This document shows positions 63,730 through 64,000 of a DNA stretch of 64,000 nucleotides, one piece after another; position 1 is the first letter of the stretch; every line of letters begins with the position of its first letter. Source of the DNA: Lachnospiraceae bacterium (lineage in GTDB: Bacteria; Bacillota; Clostridia; Lachnospirales; Lachnospiraceae); the NCBI GenBank assembly GCA_015057585.1, contig SVEF01000007.1:62001-126000 (forward strand). The letters run 5' to 3'. The translations under genes were made by a program, and so were the position numbers. Below the pieces are notes generated by a model. The model had not been told where the DNA came from. It saw only the letters and a list, made by a program, of their open reading frames with translations, and made no database searches.

Positions 63730-64000
63730 ATGAAGAAACTGAGACAAAAGATTGCTCTTTTGGGGCAGAGACTGGTAGACCTGGGAGTCGGCAACGGACT
63801 GATGCAGGAGGAAAATGAGGCGTTTGGTGAGGATACGGTCACGAAAGAGATGGCGGAACTCGCAAGACAGTGTGGTGCAGAAGGCTGCGTGCTTTTGGAA
63901 AATGACGGTACCTTACCGTTAAAAAAAGACACAGGTGTGGCAGTCTTTGGACGCTGTCAGCTTGACTGGTTTTATGTTGGTTACGGCAGCGGTGGGGATG
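63730..64000 (+). CDS. Glycoside hydrolase family 3, N-terminal fragment (C-terminal-type domain first)
   Basis: The gene runs off the right edge; 90 residues are visible from ATG 63730 (GGGCAGGAG upstream). They contain ELARQCGAEGCVLLENDGTL and VAVFG...FYVGYGSGGD, which match the alpha/beta sandwich domain usually found at the C-terminus of GH3 enzymes. Having this domain first indicates the reversed domain order known from some rumen and gut Clostridia beta-glucosidases. No signal peptide. Confidence 0.85.
   Translation, partial: MKKLRQKIALLGQRLVDLGVGNGLMQEENEAFGEDTVTKEMAELARQCGAEGCVLLENDGTLPLKKDTGVAVFGRCQLDWFYVGYGSGGD

Overview
The window reads as a chromosome segment of a Gram-positive, spore-lineage anaerobe of the Lachnospiraceae (Clostridia). 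The support is a tyrosine-free Firmicute-style gene set: a T-box upstream of valS, a spoIIA/sigF/spoVA cluster, AdhE, several [FeFe]-hydrogenase-type proteins, pectin- and glycan-degrading enzymes, and a Cas13a whose N-terminus and HEPN regions look like Lachnospiraceae Cas13a. Genes are dense with AGGAGG-type ribosome binding sites and simple stem-loop terminators. No rRNA, integrase or transposase was seen.

Layout: 1-2.6 kb, three genes of an unknown cluster (DUF5716-like, TPR, coiled-coil membrane protein). 2.6-5.9 kb, T-box-controlled valS with a palindromic repeat in its leader. 6-7.6 kb, a 44-aa protein and a zinc-ribbon/TPR membrane protein. 7.7-11 kb, spoIIAA-spoIIAB-sigF-(52 aa)-spoVAA-spoVAB-spoVAC, ending abruptly without spoVAD/spoVAE. 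11.1-12.9 kb, an SOS-box-controlled Y-family polymerase with a small partner. 12.9-15.2 kb, a DUF1538 membrane protein with a P-II-like protein. 15.2-19.7 kb, GH35, AraC regulator, DUF1846. 20-22.7 kb, small membrane proteins, a soluble MotA/FliG-like chimera and an SGNH hydrolase. 22.7-29.7 kb, arginine biosynthesis (argG divergent from maf-argC-GNAT-argJ-argB-argD). 29.8-32.3 kb, GH31 and dtd.

32.3-40.6 kb is the most unusual region. Two related units (strong promoter, Cas13a-repeat-like hairpin(s), tRNA-Gly) bracket a DUF4143-type ATPase. They are followed by a separately promoted operon of a 1425-aa Cas13a (type VI-A effector with two intact R-x4-H HEPN motifs) and, 13 bp downstream, a 531-aa protein with two C-terminal membrane helices and a CorA-like architecture. 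No cas1, cas2 or canonical CRISPR array is present. I interpret this as a minimal type VI-A locus with tRNA-linked mini-arrays and a membrane partner; this is inference.

40.6-43.6 kb holds a histidine phosphatase, a 40-aa cysteine-rich peptide, a cyclophilin, and an array of eight palindromic 34-35-bp repeats at a 53-bp period filling the divergent space to a MerR regulator. 43.8-49.5 kb encodes a 1907-aa secreted pectin methylesterase/double SGNH esterase/double LysM protein. 49.6-58.9 kb is a redox block: LysR, Rex-site-linked adhE, an APH-like kinase, two thioredoxin-like [2Fe-2S] proteins, a PAS-bearing sensory-type [FeFe]-hydrogenase, a SpoIIE-type phosphatase and a second [FeFe]-hydrogenase. 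59-64 kb holds pyrK-pyrD, a DUF2817/M14-like membrane peptidase, a chemoreceptor and the start of a GH3 enzyme.

All assignments rest on reading motifs and recalled family knowledge; no database search was possible.
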